A stretch of DNA of 64,000 bases from JBBDLF01 sp040879025 (GTDB lineage: Bacteria > Pseudomonadota > Gammaproteobacteria > Pseudomonadales > Pseudohongiellaceae). Location of the stretch: the NCBI GenBank assembly GCA_040879025.1, contig JBBDLF010000039.1, forward strand, positions 153,283-217,282, written 5' to 3'. Shown here one piece after another: positions 59,717-64,000 of this stretch. The position numbers and the translations under genes are program-made. How positions within the stretch are numbered: position 1 is the stretch's first letter; every line of letters starts with the position of its first letter. Under the pieces are notes generated by a model. It was not told where the DNA came from. It made no database searches and worked only from the letters and a program-made list of their open reading frames with translations.

Positions 59717-59763
59717 TTGTTATGAACAGTTAATACTGGATACTATACTGGTTATTTATACAG
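59717..59763 (+). promoter_or_regulatory. recG promoter with LexA-like site
   Basis: A -35 TTGTTA (59717-59722) and -10 TACTAT (59741-59746) with an 18 bp spacer precede recG. Immediately after the -10, at 59748-59763, lies CTGGTTATTTATACAG, one mismatch from the LexA consensus CTGT-N8-ACAG. Bound LexA would cover the transcription start. The ATG is 18 bp further on. Confidence 0.5.
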
Positions 59764-59780
59764 CCAGATATGACGTCAAA

Positions 59781-61877
59781 ATGGTTGACCCCGCACCCAC
59801 ATCGCTCGACCGGACCGCGCTGACGCAGTTGAAGGGTGTCGGTCCCGGGCTTGAGTCCCGACTCCGGAACCTCGGAATCCATGACGTACAGGATCTGCTG
59901 TTCCACTTGCCGATGCGGTACCAGGATCGCACCCGAATTACACCCATAGGCCGGGCAAGGCTCGGGATGGAAGTGCTCGTTGAAGGCGAAATTGCCTCCT
60001 GCCAGATAGCATTCGGACGCAAACGCAGCCTTGTCTGTTCTGTCGTTGACAGCAGCGGCGTGATCAGTCTGCGTTTTTATCATTTCAGCGCGGCGCAAAA
60101 AAATGCCCTGCAGGTTGGCCTGCGCATACGCTGTTACGGCGAACCACGCCGGGGGCGCAACGGCCTGGAAATTTACCATCCCGAATACCAGTTCATAACG
60201 GCAGTGGAGGCCGACGTAATCAAGGAACACCTGACCCCCGTATACCCGGCCACGGAAGGGTTGCAACAAGCCAGACTGCGGGCAATCATCGATCAGGCGC
60301 TGACGCGAATGCGTCGCAGGGACAGCGTCAGGGAATTGCTTCCGGCGGAGGTACGTACCAGCCTCGGCTCAATGAAGCTCGCCGACGCCATTGAATTTCT
60401 GCACCACCCGCCATCGGATGTTTCCCTCGAGCAGTTATTGAACGGCCGTCACCCCGCCCAGCAGCGTCTTGCGGTTGAGGAGTTGCTTAGCCACCGACTG
60501 TGCATGCGTAAAATTCGCGAGGCATCTGACATTCATCTCGCCCCGGCGATGAAGGCGGGGCGCGATCTGGTCAGGCAATTCATCACTTCGCTGCCGTTCC
60601 AGCTCACGGGCGCGCAGAAAGCAGCATGCAAACAGATTGGCGCCGATCTCGCCATCGACAGACCGATGCTGAGGCTGTTGCAGGGTGATGTGGGGTCGGG
60701 AAAAACCGTAGTCGCGGCAATAGCGTCGCTGCAAGCAATAGCGGCGGAGTATCAGGTGGCCGTGATGGCGCCGACGGAGATTCTGGCGGAACAGCACCTG
60801 ATTACTTTCAGTCAGTGGTTTCATCCCCTGGGAATCGAGGTCGGGTGGCTGAGCGGAAAACTCAAGGGCAAAAAGCGGGACAGCCAGCTTGCTGAAATTG
60901 AAAACGGAACCTGTCGCATTGTCGTTGGCACACATGCCCTGTTTCAAAAAGAGGTCGCGTTTATGAAGCTCGGTTTGATTGTCATCGACGAGCAACATCG
61001 CTTCGGCGTACACCAGCGCATGGCCCTGCGTGACAAAAGCGGAGTGGAAACGCGGAAACCGCATCAACTCGTCATGACAGCCACTCCGATTCCGCGCACA
61101 CTCGCCATGACCGCGTATGCCGATCTGGACTGTACGATCATTAATGAGTTGCCTCCAGGGCGAACCCCGGTAAAGACCGCTGTGATTCCCGAGGAGCGGC
61201 GCGGCGAAATCATCGAGGCGATCAAAAATGCCTGCGCTGACGGCAGTCAGGCCTACTGGGTGTGCCCTCTGATCGAGGAATCGGAAGCACTTCAGTGCCA
61301 GGCTGCCGAAGTGACCGCGCAGACGCTGACCGGACAGTTGCCGGGCATTCGCGTCGGTCTCATCCACGGTCGTATGAAGCCGGCACAGAAAACAGACGTC
61401 ATGATGCGCTTCAAGCAGGGTGAAATTCAGCTGCTTGTCGCCACAACGGTCATCGAGGTGGGTGTTGATGTGCCAAATGCCAGCGTGATGGTGATTGAGA
61501 ACGCGGAGCGGCTGGGGCTGGCGCAACTGCATCAGTTACGCGGCCGTGTGGGCCGCGGCGCGGTTGCCAGTCATTGCATGCTGGTTTACAAAGGCCCGCT
61601 GTCACAGACCGGTAAAAAGCGGCTGGCGGTAATGCGCAACAGCAACGATGGTTTTTATATAGCGGAACAGGATCTGGAGATTCGCGGCCCCGGCCAGGTT
61701 CTGGGTACCCAGCAGACCGGACTGATGACTTTCCGCGTCGCCGACATCGCGCGTGATGCCGATTTACTCGAGGACGTTCGGAAGCATTCCGAACTGATCC
61801 GGCGCGATCATCCCGAACTGGTGGAGCCGTTGATCGACCGCTGGCTGGGTGACCGGGAACATTATGCCAATGTGTAG
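59781..61877 (+). CDS. recG: ATP-dependent DNA helicase RecG
   Basis: Branched-DNA helicase that regresses stalled forks. 698 residues from the ATG at 59781 (MVDPAPTSLDRTALTQLKGV), close to the 693 of E. coli; the frame is open upstream to 59571 but that part is unlike RecG. Wedge/OB domain (about 60-160), Walker A LLQGDVGSGKTVVA (about 295-310), DEQH box VIDEQHRFG, MTATPIPRTLAMT, motif V/VI region TTVIEVGVDVPNASVMVIEN and QLHQLRGRVGRG, and a TRG-like end. Last housekeeping gene before the AT-rich hip island. Confidence 0.96.
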   Translation: MVDPAPTSLDRTALTQLKGVGPGLESRLRNLGIHDVQDLLFHLPMRYQDRTRITPIGRARLGMEVLVEGEIASCQIAFGRKRSLVCSVVDSSGVISLRFYHFSAAQKNALQVGLRIRCYGEPRRGRNGLEIYHPEYQFITAVEADVIKEHLTPVYPATEGLQQARLRAIIDQALTRMRRRDSVRELLPAEVRTSLGSMKLADAIEFLHHPPSDVSLEQLLNGRHPAQQRLAVEELLSHRLCMRKIREASDIHLAPAMKAGRDLVRQFITSLPFQLTGAQKAACKQIGADLAIDRPMLRLLQGDVGSGKTVVAAIASLQAIAAEYQVAVMAPTEILAEQHLITFSQWFHPLGIEVGWLSGKLKGKKRDSQLAEIENGTCRIVVGTHALFQKEVAFMKLGLIVIDEQHRFGVHQRMALRDKSGVETRKPHQLVMTATPIPRTLAMTAYADLDCTIINELPPGRTPVKTAVIPEERRGEIIEAIKNACADGSQAYWVCPLIEESEALQCQAAEVTAQTLTGQLPGIRVGLIHGRMKPAQKTDVMMRFKQGEIQLLVATTVIEVGVDVPNASVMVIENAERLGLAQLHQLRGRVGRGAVASHCMLVYKGPLSQTGKKRLAVMRNSNDGFYIAEQDLEIRGPGQVLGTQQTGLMTFRVADIARDADLLEDVRKHSELIRRDHPELVEPLIDRWLGDREHYANV

Positions 61878-62054
61878 CGCCCTGTCCGATTAATTCCCTG
61901 CTCCACGATGCGCAGCAAGACCTTTGCCGGGCCGGTGAATCTAACCCCAATTGAAAAGAGACACAGTGGCTGGAAACTCTACTTTGGAACTGTCTACTTG
62001 ACGGGGAAGCTTACGGGATCACATAGCGAATATTATATTTATTATGATTATAGT

Positions 62055-63347
62055 CTATTTCAAATTTTGACTTGCTCCATGACATTGGCACCGAATGAAA
62101 TGATTGACTCGTTGCAGCGCTGCGTACTCGCCATAGTCCTCTTTGAAATTTTGGAATACGTTTGGGAGGCTATCTAGTATTTTCTCAATTGAAACTTGAA
62201 CAGTTTTTATTAGATAATTTGCGTTTATGTCAATTTCTGTAGCGAATGCTTCCCAGTTTCGTTTATATATTCTTCCTGGGTTGTGCTCCTGACCTATGGC
62301 AAAAGCCAAGCTGGTATCTATTCGTTCAATGGCTCTCGTACATACTAAATCATAGAAGGGGGCAAGTCGTGGCGAATGGTCTTCTGAATACAATATAGAT
62401 AAATTTTTTGCATGCCCGTCTGAATTTCCTGCCAAAAAATTAAATATTTGCCATTCTATTAGAGCAATAGTGTCCTCAGCAGGTTCTACTGAATATTCTC
62501 TAATCAAATTCAGGCAGTCAGAAAAACTTGGTCCTCCATCTGATTGATATTTCTTGTTGTACCCATAGCCTAGTGCTTGGCAAAAATCCTCTTGATGTAA
62601 CCGAAATATATTTCCTTCGCTATCTTTTACTCTATCGTAACGTTCAATTTCCACAAACGATTTTTCTGGTTCGCTTGCAGGCAATCCATCTAACGCACGT
62701 AATTCAATTTTGGCAACATTCATCCCTATTGATTTCGCCAATTTCATAAGGATTGTCTCGTATGCAGGTATATGAGGGTAATCAGTCACCTGGAATTTCA
62801 AGATATGGCTGGTAGCTGCTTCATTGCTAGGTAAAAAACGCCCATTATCAGTAATCAGTATTGGGCATTTATTCTGTGCTCCTGCTAGTGATAATCGAAT
62901 GGGTTTATTGCTATTGTTTCTAAAATTGATTCCACTGCCTCGTCGCTTAATTAGTGTCTTCAAATCCTTTTTGGATAGTTCTGTATATCCCCAACTTTCT
63001 CTCGATTCTGGTCCCGATTGATCAGGCAATATATTAAAGGCACCCGCACATTCTCCACCTATTGCCTCTAACAATGAGTAGTCACTATCGGGGATTTTAA
63101 GGTCGTTGATAATTTGTGCACGTGCTTGCGCCTCTGGTAAGAGGTTTGAAAAAAAGCGATGAGCCTTTCCTTCGTCAGGTAGAAATTCTTTTGCTTGCAA
63201 AGGTAATTGCAAAGATATTGGGAACTTGGTTTCGCTAGCTAGCCAATCATCACTGTAACGGAATCCAATTCGATCCAATTCGTTGTTCCACAGGTTTCCA
63301 ACCAATTGGTTTTCATACCATAGATTTAGAGTGCTAGTTTTTGCCAT
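62055..63347 (-). CDS. hipA: HipA-family serine/threonine kinase toxin
   Basis: 430 residues from the ATG at 63347, overlapping the end of hipB by 14 bp, so production is coupled to the antitoxin. The N-terminal HipA_N part (about 10-110: GNLWNNELDRIGFRYSDDWL, AHRFFSNLLPEAQAR) is followed by the ATP-binding segment LSLAGAQNKCPI near 152 and the catalytic loop FLAGNSDGHAKNLSIL near 305 (Asp as base, Asn as metal ligand), then APFYDLVCT for the DFG-like position. In studied HipA proteins the target is glutamyl-tRNA synthetase. The base composition is clearly more AT-rich than its neighbours. Intact and likely active. Confidence 0.92.
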   Translation of the reverse strand: MAKTSTLNLWYENQLVGNLWNNELDRIGFRYSDDWLASETKFPISLQLPLQAKEFLPDEGKAHRFFSNLLPEAQARAQIINDLKIPDSDYSLLEAIGGECAGAFNILPDQSGPESRESWGYTELSKKDLKTLIKRRGSGINFRNNSNKPIRLSLAGAQNKCPILITDNGRFLPSNEAATSHILKFQVTDYPHIPAYETILMKLAKSIGMNVAKIELRALDGLPASEPEKSFVEIERYDRVKDSEGNIFRLHQEDFCQALGYGYNKKYQSDGGPSFSDCLNLIREYSVEPAEDTIALIEWQIFNFLAGNSDGHAKNLSILYSEDHSPRLAPFYDLVCTRAIERIDTSLAFAIGQEHNPGRIYKRNWEAFATEIDINANYLIKTVQVSIEKILDSLPNVFQNFKEDYGEYAALQRVNHFIRCQCHGASQNLK

Positions 63348-63663
63348 GCAGGTTGCTCTTTGCTGCTTCCACATTGCCAATGCCAATTAGTGTGGCGGAA
63401 GGAGCCTTCAGGTTAGCTTTACCCTGAACGTTTCTAGGCTGGATGATTACGTCTAAGCCTAATGTATTAAGTGCTTTAAGTACTTTTCCAATTTCCGCAG
63501 TTTCTTTACCTCTTTCAAACTCCGATAAAAACCTTTTCCCTAAGTTGCCTAACCCACTTATGGTTTCTATTGGGATACCTCGGTTTTTTCTGTGCGCACG
63601 AGCCAAGCTGCCAAGTTCCTTTGCATTGCGAACTACACCATATTGAATCTCTTCATTTTTCAT
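63334..63663 (-). CDS. hipB: HipB-family antitoxin and transcriptional regulator
   Basis: 109 residues. An Xre-type helix-turn-helix (about 13-70: LGSLARAHRKNRGIPIETIS, NLGKRFLSEFERGKETAEIG) and a C-terminal extension (PRNVQGKANLKAPSATLIGI) longer than in E. coli HipB (88 residues). It should bind HipA and the palindromes upstream. The order hipB-hipA and the overlap are typical of type II toxin-antitoxin pairs. Confidence 0.88.
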   Translation of the reverse strand: MKNEEIQYGVVRNAKELGSLARAHRKNRGIPIETISGLGNLGKRFLSEFERGKETAEIGKVLKALNTLGLDVIIQPRNVQGKANLKAPSATLIGIGNVEAAKSNLHGKN

Positions 63664-63725
63664 AGCATTGCTTCAATTACTTATATGAATGATAAATTGA
63701 TCATTACTTTTGATGGGCAGAATAT

Positions 63726-63837
63726 TCCCGCACGGGATAAATCTACAGGAAAATAGCTAAATGTCAACAAAATACTCCCGTACGGGACCTATTTGTAGAA
63801 AAATAGCCAAATCCTAATTAAATACTCCTGTACGGGA
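63726..63837. promoter_or_regulatory. Three palindromic HipB operators with 50 bp spacing
   Basis: TCCCGCACGGGA (63726-63737), TCCCGTACGGGA (63776-63787, perfect palindrome) and TCCTGTACGGGA (63826-63837) are spaced by exactly 50 bp. They lie within imperfect 50 bp direct repeats (63723-63772 and 63773-63822, about 70 percent identical). The first overlaps the predicted start of the hipBA transcript and the second lies just upstream of the -35 box. Confidence 0.8.
63740..63767 (-). promoter_or_regulatory. Promoter of hipBA
   Basis: On the minus strand: -35 TTGACA (63767-63762, consensus), 16 bp spacer, -10 TAGATT (63745-63740). Transcription would start near 63733, inside operator 1, giving a leader of about 70 nt before hipB. 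Confidence 0.65.
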
Positions 63838-64000
63838 ATATACATCGAGTTATAACTGAATCTGGTGTTTGAGGCAGGTTGAAAAAAAGCGGCGTATCTG
63901 GTTGATCCGTAAGGATCAATCACAGGCCAGGGTGCCCTGGCTGCACCCGGTGTTTGTCAACAAAGATGTCGCGTTCATTGATTATGCAGCCTTAGCCAAT

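Larger units (their letters stand above)
63664..64000. other. hipBA leader, operators and unassigned right edge
   Basis: 337 bp. The first half (to about 63840) holds the hip promoter and operators described separately. Beyond that an open plus-strand frame runs off the edge (from about 63860; VPWLHPVFVNKDVAFIDYAA), with no good start codon or ribosome site; it may be the beginning or a fragment of another gene. A perfect stem TTGATCCgtaaGGATCAA lies at 63902-63919, then CCAGGG-CCCTGG nearby. Confidence 0.3.

Noticed and set aside
59571..59780. N-terminal extension of 70 codons on recG
   Set aside because: Sequence is unlike RecG, has no good ribosome site, and crosses the promoter; the ATG at 59781 gives normal length.
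60435..61532. 365-codon minus-strand frame
   Set aside because: Antisense to recG helicase motifs.
63723..63840. CRISPR-like array
   Set aside because: Only three palindromes in degenerate 50 bp units next to hipB, no cas genes; they are operators.
1..64000. tRNA or rRNA genes
   Set aside because: No cloverleaf-like or rRNA-like stretch was found in any gap; all gaps were read.

Overview
The window is a GC-rich piece of a gammaproteobacterial chromosome. The housekeeping order supports this: rpmG-rpmB-radC-coaBC-algC-argB-slmA-pyrE-rph-yicC-gmk-rpoZ-spoT-ridA, ftsY-ftsE-ftsX-rpoH and mutM/coaD are arrangements typical of that class. SlmA, CmoAB and an AlgC-type phosphomannomutase point to the Pseudomonas/Cellvibrio side of it, probably an environmental or marine lineage; I cannot name a genus. 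No rRNA, tRNA or CRISPR array was seen.

Left part (1-18.3 kb), all on the minus strand: the 5' end of glnE, a lone GspE/PilB-type ATPase, then a run of thirteen envelope genes from 18286 down to 2560. In transcription order these are a periplasmic TonB-C-like protein, a polyserine lipoprotein, a glycine-rich/BON-like lipoprotein, a membrane-anchored TPR protein, a membrane protein with PEGA repeats and a formylglycine-enzyme-like domain, a small acidic secreted protein, a MotA/TolQ/ExbB-type channel, an actin/Hsp70-like protein with an FHA-like tail, two von Willebrand A (vWA) proteins with near-identical membrane segments carrying a buried Asp, two lipoproteins and an M48 lipoprotein protease. 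I read this as an ion-motive-force-driven envelope machine in which vWA domains replace the usual MotB/ExbD periplasmic domain. It is the best candidate in the window for an undescribed system.

Middle part (18.5-46.7 kb): an orphan hydantoinase A-type gene, DNA repair (mutM), CoA synthesis (coaD, coaBC), rRNA and tRNA modification (rsmD, trmB, cmoA, cmoB), the FtsY/FtsEX/sigma-32 cluster, thiSG, a REP-type tyrosine transposase with an altered HUH motif whose 3' end overlaps rpmG, and the radC to ridA housekeeping run. The usual dut gene is absent between coaBC and algC.

Right part (46.7-64 kb): accessory enzymes (beta-class GST, Tat-exported haloacid dehalogenase-like protein, deoxyinosine glycosylase), a thiosulfate-type cluster (rhodanese, YeeE/YedE transporter, 60-residue membrane protein), two alpha/beta hydrolases, a dienoyl-CoA-reductase-like SDR, YgiQ, an exported fumarylacetoacetate-hydrolase-family protein, a DUF2959-like lipoprotein and recG with a LexA-like site at its promoter. 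The right end is a visibly AT-rich hipBA toxin-antitoxin island with three palindromic operators exactly 50 bp apart, probably acquired by transfer.
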